Assembly: GCA_963794385.1 (NCBI GenBank)
Contig: CAWCDT010000003.1
Location: 124,001-188,000, forward strand
Origin: Gaiellasilicea sp963794385
GTDB taxonomy: Bacteria; Actinomycetota; Thermoleophilia; Gaiellales; Gaiellaceae
Direction of reading: 5' to 3'
Length of the DNA stretch: 64,000 nucleotides
Part shown: positions 15,627-26,858 of the stretch, in pieces
How positions within the stretch are numbered: the first letter of the stretch is position 1
Layout of the letters: each line of letters begins with the position of its first letter
The notes under the pieces: generated by a model
What the model was told of the DNA's origin: nothing
Database searches by the model: none
Seen by the model: only the letters and a program-made list of their open reading frames with translations
Translations under genes and position numbers: made by a program

Positions 15627-16738
15627 CGGAGGGCGCTGCGGAGCTTCTCGAAGAAGCTCTCGTCGCGTCGGTAGGTGTCCTCGCCGGAGAGCTGCTCGAA
15701 GCGGTCGAGCAGGTCGCGCTGCTCGTCGGTCAGACGCCGCGGCACCGCCACGTTCACGAGCACCCGGTGGTCACCGCGGCCCGACCGTTGCAGCGACGGC
15801 ATCCCCTTGCCACGCAGAACCCGCACTTCGCCGGGCTGCGTGCCCGGCTCGAACTCGAGCTCGACATCACCCGCGAGCGTGGGGATCGTGAGGGTGGCGC
15901 CCACGGCCGCCTGGACGATCGTGAGGTCGACGGACGCGAGGATGTCGTCGCCGTCGCGCTCGAAGCGCGCATCGCGCGCGACGTGAATCTCGACGTACGC
16001 GTCGCCGGGAAGCCCTCCGTTGGCGCCCGCGTGGCCCTCGCCGCGCATCCGGATCCGCTGCCCGTCGTGGATCCCGGCCGGGATCTCCACCTCGAGCTCC
16101 TTCGTCCCGAGCACCCGCCCCTCGCCCGCGCAGGCGCTGCAGGGCGTCTCGACGACGCGGCCGGCGCCGCCGCACGCTGGGCACGACTGGGTCCGGACGA
16201 ACTCGCCGAACACGCTTCGTGACACCTGGCGCAACTGCCCCCGGCCGGCGCACGTCTGACACGTGACACGCTCGGACCCCGGCTCGGCGCCGTCGCCGTC
16301 GCAGTGTGGGCACGCGGCGGCGACTTCCACCGTGACTGTCCTGGTGACACCGGTGTACGCCTCCGCGAGCTCGATCGCGACGGCGGCGCCCACGTCGCCG
16401 CCCCGCATCCGGCCGCCGCGGTCGCGCGCGAACAGGTCGTCGCCGAAGAAGGCGGAGAAGATGTCGGTCAGGTTCGAGAAGTCGAAGTCGGAGGGCGCAT
16501 AGCCGCCGCGCCGCAGCCCGGCGTGCCCGTACTGGTCGTACAGCCGCCGCGTCTCCGCCTTCGAGAGGACCTCGTACGCCTCGGCGACGGCGCGGAAGCG
16601 CTCCTGTGCGTCGGGTTCCTGCGAGACGTCCGGGTGCAGCTCGCGCGCCAGCCGGCGAAACGCCTTCTTGACCTCCGCCTCGGTGGCCGTGCGCTCGATT
16701 CCGAGCAGCTCGTAGTAATCGCGCTCCGCCGTCGCCAT
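15623..16738 (-). CDS. dnaJ: Chaperone protein DnaJ
   Basis: Hsp40 co-chaperone of DnaK, 371 residues. The J-domain has DYYELLGIERTATEAEVKKA and the HPD triad (ELHPDVSQ); then a short Gly/Phe region, the zinc-binding central domain with four C-x2-C-x-G-x-G type repeats (CPHCDGDGAE, CQTCAGRGQL, CPACGGAGRV, CSACAGEGRV) and the C-terminal substrate-binding domain. It directly follows hrcA (9-nt gap), a heat-shock operon of the hrcA-dnaJ type; dnaK and grpE are not in the window. Confidence 0.96.
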   Translation of the reverse strand: MATAERDYYELLGIERTATEAEVKKAFRRLARELHPDVSQEPDAQERFRAVAEAYEVLSKAETRRLYDQYGHAGLRRGGYAPSDFDFSNLTDIFSAFFGDDLFARDRGGRMRGGDVGAAVAIELAEAYTGVTRTVTVEVAAACPHCDGDGAEPGSERVTCQTCAGRGQLRQVSRSVFGEFVRTQSCPACGGAGRVVETPCSACAGEGRVLGTKELEVEIPAGIHDGQRIRMRGEGHAGANGGLPGDAYVEIHVARDARFERDGDDILASVDLTIVQAAVGATLTIPTLAGDVELEFEPGTQPGEVRVLRGKGMPSLQRSGRGDHRVLVNVAVPRRLTDEQRDLLDRFEQLSGEDTYRRDESFFEKLRSALR

Positions 16739-16747
16739 CGCAGAAGC

Positions 16748-17773
16748 CTAGCCTTCGCCGTACGCGGTCTCGACCAGGCGTGAGAGCTCGAACGCCGCGG
16801 CTCGGACCGTGCGCACCGCCTTGTCGTAGTCCATCCGGACGGGACCGAGCAGCCCGACGGTGCCGAGCGTCCTCGTCGGCAGGCCGTAGGTCGCGCCGAC
16901 GAGCGCCACGTTGTGCAGGCCGGGATGATCGAGGCCGACGCGCACGAACGGGCGCCGCACGTCGAAGGCGTCGCTCATCAGCTCCAGCACGGCGGCGCGC
17001 TGTTCCAGCACGGAGAGGAGTCGGCGACACGCCTCGAGCTCGTCCGCGCGAACGTCGTCCAGCAGCGACGCGGCTCCACCGACGTACAGCGACTGCGCGG
17101 TCGGCGTGCCGAGCTCGAGGAATGCGGGACGGACGGCGTTGAGAAACGCGGCCTCGCGCGGGGTCAGGCCGGGATCCTCGATCCGCTTGCGGAGCAGGTG
17201 CGTGCCGAGGCCCACGCCGACGAGCCGCTCGTTCAGGTACTCGTTCGCCCACGCGGCCAGGCCGGGATCGACCGGCCTTTCGAACGTGACGAGCTTCTTC
17301 GCGACGCCCCCCGTGGAGGTGATCGTCACGACCATGACCACCGACGGCTGCAGAAGGAGCACTTCGACGTGCCGTACGGTCGCGATCTCGAGGCCGGGCG
17401 CCGAGATGAGCGCGAGCAGCCGCGTCACCTGGCTCAGCATCTCGGTCGTCGACTGGAGCGCCGCCTCGATCTCGCTTCGCATCGAGCTCAGGTCGAGCGG
17501 GAAAGGGGCCGGGCGCGACTCCTGGCGGGCGAGCACCTCGCCGGCGTAGAAGCGGTATCCCTCCTCGGTCGGGACCCTCCCGGCCGAGGTGTGCGGGTGC
17601 GTGAGCAAGCCGAGCAACTCGAGCTCGGCGAGCTCGTGGCGCACGGTCGACGCCGAGAGCGGCAGGCCGGATCGCTCGACGAGCGTCCTCGAGCCGACCG
17701 GCTCGCCGGTGGCGACGTACACCTCGACGACGCGTCTGAGGAGGTCCCGCTTGCGGTCGCTGATCTCGGTCAT
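16748..17773 (-). CDS. hrcA: Heat-inducible transcription repressor HrcA
   Basis: Represses heat-shock genes by binding CIRCE inverted repeats; GroEL assists its folding. The 341-residue protein has an N-terminal winged helix (DRKRDLLRRVVEVYVATGEP followed by VGSRTL, and LSASTVRHELAELELLGLL), then the HrcA core with SAGRVPTEEGYRFY. I could not find a CIRCE (TTAGCACTC-N9-GAGTGCTAA) in the 38-nt divergent gap to the kinase gene, so autoregulation through CIRCE is not supported here. Confidence 0.95.
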   Translation of the reverse strand: MTEISDRKRDLLRRVVEVYVATGEPVGSRTLVERSGLPLSASTVRHELAELELLGLLTHPHTSAGRVPTEEGYRFYAGEVLARQESRPAPFPLDLSSMRSEIEAALQSTTEMLSQVTRLLALISAPGLEIATVRHVEVLLLQPSVVMVVTITSTGGVAKKLVTFERPVDPGLAAWANEYLNERLVGVGLGTHLLRKRIEDPGLTPREAAFLNAVRPAFLELGTPTAQSLYVGGAASLLDDVRADELEACRRLLSVLEQRAAVLELMSDAFDVRRPFVRVGLDHPGLHNVALVGATYGLPTRTLGTVGLLGPVRMDYDKAVRTVRAAAFELSRLVETAYGEG

Positions 17774-17811
17774 TTGCAGGGCAATGGTATCCCCCTCGCT
17801 ACGTTGCGCCC

Positions 17812-18687
17812 GTGAAGCCGGAAGCGGTCGCGCGAACCGAGCATGTCATGGGAGCCGCAGCGGAAACCTGGAGGCCGGTCTCGAGCCGCGGTTACGCGCT
17901 GGGCGATCGCTGGCTCGTGCAGCTCCCCGACGGTCACCGTGTTTTCGCGAAGCGCGCGATCGACGAGCCGACAGCGGAGTCGCTTCGGGCCGAGCACCAC
18001 GTCTACGAAACCGGCGACCGTGCATTCATGCCGGCACTCCTCGGTTGGGAGGACACAGAGCTGCCGCTACTCGTGCTGGAGGATCTCTCGGACGCGAACT
18101 GGCCGCCGCCTTGGACGCCGACGTCGATCGACGCCGTGCTCGGCACGCTCGCGGAGGTCGCCGCGGCTCGACCTCCGGCTGGGCTTCGGCGGCTCTCGAC
18201 GGATCCTCCTGCCGCCTGGGACAAGGTCGCGCGCGACCCTGCGCCGCTCCTCTCTCTCGAGTTGTGCTCGGAATCGTGGCTCGAGGAAAGCCTGCCTGTG
18301 CTGCTGGAGGCGTCTCGCCCTGCCCTCTTCGAGGGCGACGCGCTGCTTCACTTCGACGTCCGCAGCGACAACCTCTGCATCCGCGACGGCCGCGCCCTCC
18401 TCGTCGACTGGAATCTCGCATGCGTCGGGAACGCGGCGTTCGACATAGCCTTCTGGCTGCCGAGCCTGACCCTCGAGGACGGCCCCCGGCCCAGCGAGCT
18501 CACCCGTGATCGACCGGAGGTGGACGCGTTCGCCGCCGCGGTCGCGGGTTTCTTCGCCGCCCGTGCAGGCCTGCCGCCTCCGCCCGGCGCGCCGACGGTC
18601 CGTTCCTTCCAGCTGGCCCAGCTCGAGATCGCGCTGCCTTGGGCAGTCAGCGTCCTTGAGTTGTCTACGCCATCAGCTCAGTGGTGA
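17812..18687 (+). CDS. Aminoglycoside phosphotransferase (APH)-fold kinase
   Basis: A 291-residue protein-kinase-like small-molecule kinase. The catalytic loop is HFDVRSDNLC (H-x-D-x4-N) and the Mg-binding motif is VDWNLAC; an ATP-binding Lys is in VFAKRA and an LLVLEDL hinge follows. The GTG start at 17812 lies 38 nt from divergent hrcA. The 3' end overlaps the convergent hemW end by 23 nt. The substrate is unknown; resistance should not be assumed from fold alone. Confidence 0.82.
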   Translation: MKPEAVARTEHVMGAAAETWRPVSSRGYALGDRWLVQLPDGHRVFAKRAIDEPTAESLRAEHHVYETGDRAFMPALLGWEDTELPLLVLEDLSDANWPPPWTPTSIDAVLGTLAEVAAARPPAGLRRLSTDPPAAWDKVARDPAPLLSLELCSESWLEESLPVLLEASRPALFEGDALLHFDVRSDNLCIRDGRALLVDWNLACVGNAAFDIAFWLPSLTLEDGPRPSELTRDRPEVDAFAAAVAGFFAARAGLPPPPGAPTVRSFQLAQLEIALPWAVSVLELSTPSAQW

Positions 18688-19872
18688 CGCCGCCGCCGAG
18701 GAAGCGACCTCTCCTCGTCAGCGTCAGCGTCCCTGCACGGGTCGCGACGAGACCCAGGCGCTCCAATCGAGAAAGCGCTTCCGCATCGAACGCGCCGTCG
18801 AGCTCTGCGGTGCGCAGCGGCTCGTCGAGCCGAAGGCCGAGCAGTAGCCGCTCGCGCGCCTGGACGTCGGCATCGAGCGGCTCGACCTCCCGCGCGGGCC
18901 GCTCGCCGCGCCGCAGCGCAGCGAGGTACCGCGGCAGGCTCGGCGCGTTGCGCCAGCGCAGCCCGCCCACCGTTGACACGGCGCCGATCCCGATCCCGAG
19001 GTAGTCGCGGCCGAGCCAGTAGGCGAGGTTGTGACGGGCGCGCAGATCGCGCCCCTCGTCCACGCGGCAGAAGTTCGCGGTCTCGTACCAGCGGTACCCC
19101 GCGCCGGTGAGGATGTCGACCACGCGCTCGAAGTAGTCCTCCATCGCCTCGGCCTGGCGCTCGAGCTCCGCTCCGTACGCGTGGCTGAAGCGCGTGCCGG
19201 GCTTCGCCTCGAGCTCGTAGCACGAAAGATGCTCCGGCTCCAACGCGAGCGCCTCGGCGAGGTCCCGCTCGAGGTCGGCGACGCTCTGGCCCGGGATTCC
19301 GTAAATGAGGTCGAGCGAGACGTTGTCGAAGCCGACACCACGCAGCGTGGCGACCGCGCTTCGGACGTGCTCCGGGCGGGCGCGGCGCTCGAGCACCTCG
19401 AGCAGGCGGGCCTGGAAGCTCTGCGCGCCGAGCGAGATGCGATCGACGCCGTGCTCGCGCAGAAGCGCGGCGAGCTCGCACGTGACCGTCTCGGGATTCG
19501 CCTCGACCGTCTTCTCGGCCGCCGGCGGCAGACCGGCCAGGAGCCGAGCGAGCGCCGCGGGCTCCGTGAACGTGGGTGTACCCCCTCCGAGGAAGACGGT
19601 CTCGACCTCATCCACCAAGTGCACCCGTTCGAGCTCGAGCTCCGCGAGGAGCGCATCGACATAGCCGCCGTGCTCGCCGCCCGACCCGGTGACCGTGACG
19701 AAGTCGCAATAGCCGCAGCGATGGGCACAGAAGGGGAGGTGGACGTAGAGGTGGTGCGCTCCCGGACCGGACCCCAGGGTGGGGGCGCCTTTGCCCCCTT
19801 CTGGAAGCGTACGCGCCGCGTTCTCGCTGAGGTGTGACGCGTTCGTGCCGATTGTGTGCCGATCGGCCCCGT

Positions 19873-19876
<4 letters not shown>
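18665..19876 (-). CDS. hemW: Radical SAM heme chaperone HemW
   Basis: HemW-type (formerly called coproporphyrinogen III oxidase-like) protein, thought to deliver heme. HLYVHLPFCAHRCGYCDF carries C-x3-C-x2-C-x-F, the HemW signature. FLGGGTPT, SLGAQSF, DLIYGIPGQ, HLSCYELEAKPGT and GIGIGAVSTV all fit. The first ATG overlaps the lepA stop (ATGA) but adds about 42 unconserved residues, and this part contains a short sequence seen elsewhere in intergenic DNA (TGTGCCGAT), so the true start may lie further downstream. Follows lepA as in many bacteria. Confidence 0.9.
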
Positions 19877-21658
<1,782 letters not shown>

Positions 21659-21663
21659 GCCTG

Positions 21664-23232
21664 TCAGCTCCGACGGAAGCGGTCTCGCAGGGAGAGTAGC
21701 GTCGTGATCTCGCGCACTCGGAGCGCGCGACAGGCGAGCAGATAGGCGGCTCCCCCGGCAACGAGCGCTGTACCGAGTGAGACGATCTGCGCTGCCAGCG
21801 ACCGCCCGAGCGCGTCGTCGAGGAGCCACCAAACGCCGTACGAGACGACGGCGAGCGCCACAGCGGCGAGCGTGACGAGCGCGAACGAGCGCACTACCGC
21901 GTTCAGATCCAGCCGGCCGGCGCGCCGGCGCAGCGCGACGACGAGCAATGCCACCCCGGCGATGTTCGCGAGCGAGATCGCAAACGGGATCCCCCACGCG
22001 CCGACCCGGTAGAAGAGCGCGTAGAGGGCTGTGTTCACGAACACGAGCGCGAGCGCCACAACCGTCGGCGTCCACGGCGCCTGCAGGCTGAAGAAGCCGC
22101 GGTTCAGCATCAGCATCATCCCGTTGAAGGTGAGGCCGAGCGAGAAGGCGGCGAGCGCGCCGGCGACGACCGACGTCTGGTCGGGGGCGAAGGCGCCACG
22201 CTCGTAGAGCACGCGGACGATCGGCTCCGCGAGGACGGCGGAGGCGACGCCGGCCGGGATGAGCAGGAAGTTGATCTGGCGCAGGCCGGCTGACACCGTC
22301 GCCCGAAAACCCACCAGGTCGCCACGGGCGGCGAGCCGCGAAAGGGACGGGTAGAGGACGGTCGCGACCGCGACCGAGAACATCCCCTGCGGGAGCATGT
22401 AGATACGGAAGGCCTTGTCGATCGCGTTCGGGGCGATTTCCGGGTCGATCAACTTCGAGGCGACGACGGTCCCGATCACGGCGTTCACGTTGATCAGGCC
22501 GAGTCCGAGCATCACCGGCACCATCAGCTTGAAGACCTGCCTCACGGCTGGGTCCCGCAGGTCGAGGGCAAGGCTGAGCCGGCCATCGAGGCGGCGCAGC
22601 CACGGCAGCGGAAGCAGGAACTGGATCAGCGTCCCGACGACGATCGCGCCGGCGTAGACGTAGAGCTTGCCGTCCTCCGTATCGGCCCGAGGAACGCCGA
22701 GCACGAGCCCGATGATGATCGCGAGGTTCCAGAAGACCGGCGTCAGCGCGGGGATCGTGAACTGCTCGTAGCTGTTCAGGATCCCGGTCACGATCCCGAA
22801 GAGGCCGATCAGGACGACGATCGGGAAGAGGATCTGCGACAAGGTCACCGTGAGGTCGTCGTAAGCGCCGGAGAGCGGCGGCATCAGCACCGGCGCGGCG
22901 AGGATGAAGAGCGCGGTGATCCCGCCGACGACGAGCAGGAAGAGCCAGAAGACCGTCGACGCGACGCGCCACGCGCGTGCCTTCTCCCCCTTCTCGAGCA
23001 GCTCGCTGAAGACGGGCACGAACGCGGACGACAGTGCCGCGTCGGCGACGAGCGCACGGACGAGATTCGGGATCTGGAAGGCGACGGTGAAGGCGTTGAT
23101 CGGCCCGCGCGCGCCGAAGTAGTTCGCTGCGACGATCTCGCGGACGAGGCCGAGCACGCGGGAGAGACCCGTCGCCGCGGAGAAGACGGCCGTCGACCAC
23201 GCGAGCCTGTGTGGCTGGGCTCGCGTCTCCAC
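21664..23232 (-). CDS. murJ: Lipid II flippase MurJ
   Basis: MATE-like MviN/MurJ flippase for peptidoglycan precursor. About 522 residues with some 14 hydrophobic segments, starting from GTG at 23232 (TAVFSAATGLSRVLGLVREI, then the conserved ANYFGARGPINAFTVAFQIP). An upstream ATG at 23331 would overlap rpsT on the other strand, so I reject it. Motifs LFPIVVLIGLFG and MLPQGMFSVAVATVLYP are typical. It lies 5 nt upstream of lepA. Confidence 0.93.
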   Translation of the reverse strand: METRAQPHRLAWSTAVFSAATGLSRVLGLVREIVAANYFGARGPINAFTVAFQIPNLVRALVADAALSSAFVPVFSELLEKGEKARAWRVASTVFWLFLLVVGGITALFILAAPVLMPPLSGAYDDLTVTLSQILFPIVVLIGLFGIVTGILNSYEQFTIPALTPVFWNLAIIIGLVLGVPRADTEDGKLYVYAGAIVVGTLIQFLLPLPWLRRLDGRLSLALDLRDPAVRQVFKLMVPVMLGLGLINVNAVIGTVVASKLIDPEIAPNAIDKAFRIYMLPQGMFSVAVATVLYPSLSRLAARGDLVGFRATVSAGLRQINFLLIPAGVASAVLAEPIVRVLYERGAFAPDQTSVVAGALAAFSLGLTFNGMMLMLNRGFFSLQAPWTPTVVALALVFVNTALYALFYRVGAWGIPFAISLANIAGVALLVVALRRRAGRLDLNAVVRSFALVTLAAVALAVVSYGVWWLLDDALGRSLAAQIVSLGTALVAGGAAYLLACRALRVREITTLLSLRDRFRRS

Positions 23233-23317
23233 GTCCGCGAGTATAGGAACGAGGTCTGTCGGGACGGCTTCTCTGCTACGATCCTGCGCGCCCGCCGAGT
23301 GCGGGCCTTTCTTCGAC
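23233..23317 (+). promoter_or_regulatory. rpsT promoter/leader with small hairpin
   Basis: The divergent gap between murJ and rpsT. On the plus strand CTACGAT near 23275 resembles a -10 element. Just before the ATG a hairpin (arms GCCCGC 23290-23295 and GCGGGC 23301-23306) is followed by CTTTCTT, and no ribosome binding site is visible. S20 is autoregulated in other bacteria; this leader could serve such a role, but that is inference. Confidence 0.4.
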
Positions 23318-23584
23318 ATGGCAAACATCAAGCAACAGAAGAAGCGCGTCGGGATCGCCGAGCGCCAGCGGGAGGAGAACCTCCGCTACCGCTCCACCGT
23401 CAAGACGCTGACGAAGCGGCTCGAGGCCGCCGTCGCGGGCGAGGACGCAGAGCAGGTCGCTTCCGAGCACCTCGAGCTCGTGCGCACGATCGACAAGGCC
23501 GCTTCCCGCGGGGCGCTGCACAAGAACACGGCCGCGCGCAAGAAGGCTCGCGCCGCCCGCCTCGCCGCCGGCCAGCCCTCCTAG
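23318..23584 (+). CDS. rpsT: 30S ribosomal protein S20
   Basis: An 88-residue basic three-helix protein of the small subunit: MANIKQQKKRVGIAERQREE, then STVKTLTKRLEAAV, and the conserved LHKNTAARKKARAARL end. It binds 16S rRNA. The stop overlaps the convergent holA end by 4 nt. Closely placed beside holA, as is common (holA-rpsT neighbourhood). Confidence 0.96.
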   Translation: MANIKQQKKRVGIAERQREENLRYRSTVKTLTKRLEAAVAGEDAEQVASEHLELVRTIDKAASRGALHKNTAARKKARAARLAAGQPS

Positions 23585-24600
23585 GGCTCCGCTCCGACGT
23601 CGATCAGCGCTCGCTGAAGCTCGAGGTCGGGCGCCAGCTTGCTGCCGCCCTTGAGCGCGTAGTCGAGGCCGGCCAGTCGAACCACCGCGTCGAGGAGCTC
23701 TGTCTCGGAGAAGTTCGCCGCCTGTGCGAACACCTTGTCGACGTAGAAGGGGTGGCGCTTGAGCGTCGCCGCGGCTTCGCGTGGCCGAACGCCGTCGGCG
23801 GCGAGCCGCTGACAACGGCGCACGAGCGCGAGGTGGTTGCCGAGCGCACCTGCCATACGCGGAGCCGTGTCGCGACGGGGGCGCCCCTCCCGCTCGAAGA
23901 TGGTCTCGCTCGCCTCGAGCGTCGCTCCCGTGTCCCGCCTCCCCCACGCGTCCGTCAGGGCGAAGGTGGGCAGGTCGGCGACTGCGGGCACGAGCAGCTC
24001 CACCTCGCGTTCCCCGATTGGCTCGTCGCCTGCCCAGAGCACGAGCTTGTCGATCTCGTTCGCCAGCTGGTGAAAGTCCTCGCCGACGAGCTCGATCAGC
24101 GCCGCGCAGGCGTCGGGCTCGGCGCGCCCGCCCGCCTGCTTGAAGCGCTCGGCGACCCAGCTCGCGACGTTCCGCTTCGGCACGTCGTAGGCGAGAACGG
24201 CGCCGATCTTCCCACACGCTTTCGCCAGCGGCGCGTCCTTCTTGATCCCCTCGGCGACGAGGGCGAGCACGGTCGCGGGCGCCGGGGACGAGAGGTACTC
24301 CTCGATCGCCTTCACGTCGGCGGCCTTCCAGCCGTTCGCGAGACGGCCATCCGTGTTCCGCCGGCCGTCGATCCCCTCGACGACGACGAGCCTGGCGTCG
24401 CCGAAGAGGCTGCCCGCATTGCAGAGCGCAGCCGCCTCCGGGCCTGAGAGCTCCTGCGCGGACACGAGCTCGACGGCCTCGGGCTCGAAGTGGCGGCGGA
24501 GGCGCGCGAGGGCGGTCTCGATCTTCGGCCGATCGCTGCCCGTGAGGAGGTACACAAGCTTCAGGTCAGCGGCTCCGGCCACGTCTTCCACCCTACTCAA
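23581..24600 (-). CDS. holA: DNA polymerase III subunit delta
   Basis: Clamp-loader delta subunit that opens the beta clamp. About 335 residues: LVYLLTGSDRPKIETALARL in place of a P-loop, EYLSSPAPATVLALVAEG, the cobalamin-like KAFAxAC-type region (APLAKACGKIGAV), LIELVGEDFHQLANEIDKLV and HPFYVDKVFAQAANFS. Start uncertain: TTG at 24600 overlaps the comEC stop; GTG at 24591 or 24582 is also in frame. The comEA-comEC-holA order is standard. Confidence 0.92.
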   Translation of the reverse strand: MSRVEDVAGAADLKLVYLLTGSDRPKIETALARLRRHFEPEAVELVSAQELSGPEAAALCNAGSLFGDARLVVVEGIDGRRNTDGRLANGWKAADVKAIEEYLSSPAPATVLALVAEGIKKDAPLAKACGKIGAVLAYDVPKRNVASWVAERFKQAGGRAEPDACAALIELVGEDFHQLANEIDKLVLWAGDEPIGEREVELLVPAVADLPTFALTDAWGRRDTGATLEASETIFEREGRPRRDTAPRMAGALGNHLALVRRCQRLAADGVRPREAAATLKRHPFYVDKVFAQAANFSETELLDAVVRLAGLDYALKGGSKLAPDLELQRALIDVGAEP

Positions 24601-26858
24601 CGGTCGGTCCGCACCGAGAGCCGGCGCCCGTCCGACTCGACCACGACGCGCCCATCCTCATCGGTGCGGTAGAGGCGGAGCCCCGGGCTCTCCCGCAGCG
24701 CCGCGAGCGTCGACGCGGTCGGGTGGCCGTAGTCGTTGCCACGACCGCACGAGATCACCGCGATCGTGGGCCGCAGCTCGCGCAGCTCGCTTGCGAGACC
24801 CGGATCGGCGGAGCCGTGGTGGGCGACCTTGAGGATCTCGATCCGACGTGACATGAGGCGTGCCGTGACCTCGGTCTCTGCGTCAGCGGTCAGCAAGGCG
24901 TCGGTGTCGCCGTAGGTCGCGAGGATGACGACCGGAAGCCGGTTGGGGTCCTCCGCCTCCGTGCCGGGCCGGTCCGGCCAGAGCACGCGCAACTGCAGCC
25001 GCCCGAGCCGGTAGGCATCGCCCGCACGTGTCTCGACGACGGCCACCCCCTGCTCCGCCGCCTCGGCGAGCGCGGCTCGTCGGTACTCGCTCGACGCGGC
25101 CAGATGCGGATCGAGGACCCGCTCGACGGCCAGCCGTTGCAGAACCGCCTCGGCGCCGCCGATGTGGTCACGCTGGGGATGTGTGAGCACGAGCGCCGCG
25201 AGGCGACGGACGCCGAGCTCACTCAGCTGCCGCGCAACGTCGCCCTCGGGCGGGCCCTGGTCGACGAGCACGGCTCCTTCCGGGACCTGCACGAGAATCG
25301 AGTCACCCTGCCCGACGTCGAGGAACGTGAGCCGCAGCCCGGTCGGAGGCGGCAACGACTGCGTCGGCACGAGCTGCCAGGCGAGGAGCGCCGGCACGAT
25401 CGCCAACGCACCTGCGAGGGCGGCGGCTCGACGCCAGGGCGGTAGGCGGCGGAGGCCGAGCAGCGCGAGCGGCGTGCCGAGCAGCACGCACACGGCGGCA
25501 CCTGATCCGATCTGGGCCAGGGGCAATCCGCCGACGATGGCGGCGCAGGCGGCGATGTAGGCCGCCAGCCAGCCGTTCAGCCAGGCGAGCGCGACTGCCG
25601 CGGACGGGAGCAGCGGCTCCACGAGCGAGCCAAGAAGCGCGAGCCCGAGCAGCGGCCCGATCGCGAGCGTGACGAGGACATTGGCGAGCAATGAGTAGAC
25701 CGGCACGCTCCCGAACTGGAGCCAGAGGATCGGCGCCGTCGCAGCGCCGCAGGCCGTGGAAACGGCGAGCGCCTCCCGCAGCCACACCGGCATCGGGTAG
25801 CCCTCAAGCGCGAGCCGGAGCCTCGGCACCAGTAGGAAGATCGAGCCGACCGCCGCGAACGAGAGCTGGAAGCCGGGCTCGAGCAGGCTGGCCGGGGTCC
25901 AGGCGAGCAGAACCAAGGCCCCGAGGGCGAGGAAGTGCCACCGGTCTCGCGGCCGCGATGCCAGCCACGCCAGCGACGCGAGCGCGCCGGCGACACCTGC
26001 CCGGACGACGGACGGCTGCCAACCGACCGCGAGCACGTAACCGGCGATCGCCACGATCGCGAGCAGCTCTGCCGGGAGTCGCGAGATCCCGAGCAGCCAC
26101 GCGAGCCCCAGTACGCCCAGCGCCAGGAACGTGATGTTCTGGCCCGACACCGCCAGCAGGTGGTAGAGACCCGAGGCCTTGAAGTTGTCCCGGAGCTCGC
26201 CGGTGAGCCCTTCGTCCTCGCCCAGCACGATCCCCGCGAGCACGGCACGGCGCTCGCCGTCGAGCCCAGGGGCAATGGCACGCGCGACGTGTGCGCGCAG
26301 CCGATCGGAGACGCCGCCGATCCCGCCGCGACGACCGACCACGCGCCAGTCGCCACCGCGAAGGACGACGTGGACGCCGCGCCTTGCGAGCCAGCCGCGC
26401 TCGTCGAAGCCATCCTCCGGACCACTGGGTGCCGTGACGACTGCACGGAGGGTGAGGACGGCACCCTGCGGGGGCGAGCGCCCGAGCGGCAGTTCGAGCA
26501 GGACACGCTCCCGCACCGAGCGTCGATCGAATCGGCGCACCTCCGCGGGAACACGAAGTGCGAACGGCGTTCGCCGCGGCGGGCCGGTGACGACCGCCGT
26601 GAGCGGCGCCGACCGTCCGAGCTCGGGCAAGAGCACGCTGCGCTCGAGCGCGTCGAGACGCGCCGTGCCCCACCACCAGCCGACCAGAGCCAACGCGAGC
26701 GCGCACGCGAGCAGGCGCGCTCGGCCGGTAGCAACGGCCGCCGTCGCTGCGCCCAGGATCGCAACCGCGACGAGCGCCGGCGCGCGCCATGCGTTCGCGA
26801 ACGCGAGCCCGACACAGGCGGAGAGAACAAGCAGCGTCGGCCAGGTGCGCGCGATCAC
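24597..26858 (-). CDS. comEC: DNA uptake channel ComEC/Rec2
   Basis: A 753-residue polytopic inner-membrane protein. Order: N-terminal helices and an OB-like domain (DUF4131, about 60-190), the competence core with LLAVSGQNITFLALGVLG (the conserved SGxN motif) and many helices, and a C-terminal metallo-beta-lactamase-like domain with FLDVGQGDSILVQ, LTHPQRDHIGG and KVAHHGSADPG. It likely passes single-stranded DNA into the cytosol. GTG start at 26858 overlaps the comEA stop. Confidence 0.93.
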   Translation of the reverse strand: MIARTWPTLLVLSACVGLAFANAWRAPALVAVAILGAATAAVATGRARLLACALALALVGWWWGTARLDALERSVLLPELGRSAPLTAVVTGPPRRTPFALRVPAEVRRFDRRSVRERVLLELPLGRSPPQGAVLTLRAVVTAPSGPEDGFDERGWLARRGVHVVLRGGDWRVVGRRGGIGGVSDRLRAHVARAIAPGLDGERRAVLAGIVLGEDEGLTGELRDNFKASGLYHLLAVSGQNITFLALGVLGLAWLLGISRLPAELLAIVAIAGYVLAVGWQPSVVRAGVAGALASLAWLASRPRDRWHFLALGALVLLAWTPASLLEPGFQLSFAAVGSIFLLVPRLRLALEGYPMPVWLREALAVSTACGAATAPILWLQFGSVPVYSLLANVLVTLAIGPLLGLALLGSLVEPLLPSAAVALAWLNGWLAAYIAACAAIVGGLPLAQIGSGAAVCVLLGTPLALLGLRRLPPWRRAAALAGALAIVPALLAWQLVPTQSLPPPTGLRLTFLDVGQGDSILVQVPEGAVLVDQGPPEGDVARQLSELGVRRLAALVLTHPQRDHIGGAEAVLQRLAVERVLDPHLAASSEYRRAALAEAAEQGVAVVETRAGDAYRLGRLQLRVLWPDRPGTEAEDPNRLPVVILATYGDTDALLTADAETEVTARLMSRRIEILKVAHHGSADPGLASELRELRPTIAVISCGRGNDYGHPTASTLAALRESPGLRLYRTDEDGRVVVESDGRRLSVRTDR

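Noticed and set aside
17774..17811. CIRCE operator upstream of hrcA
   Set aside because: I looked for TTAGCACTC-N9-GAGTGCTAA in the 38-nt gap and found no inverted repeat of that kind.
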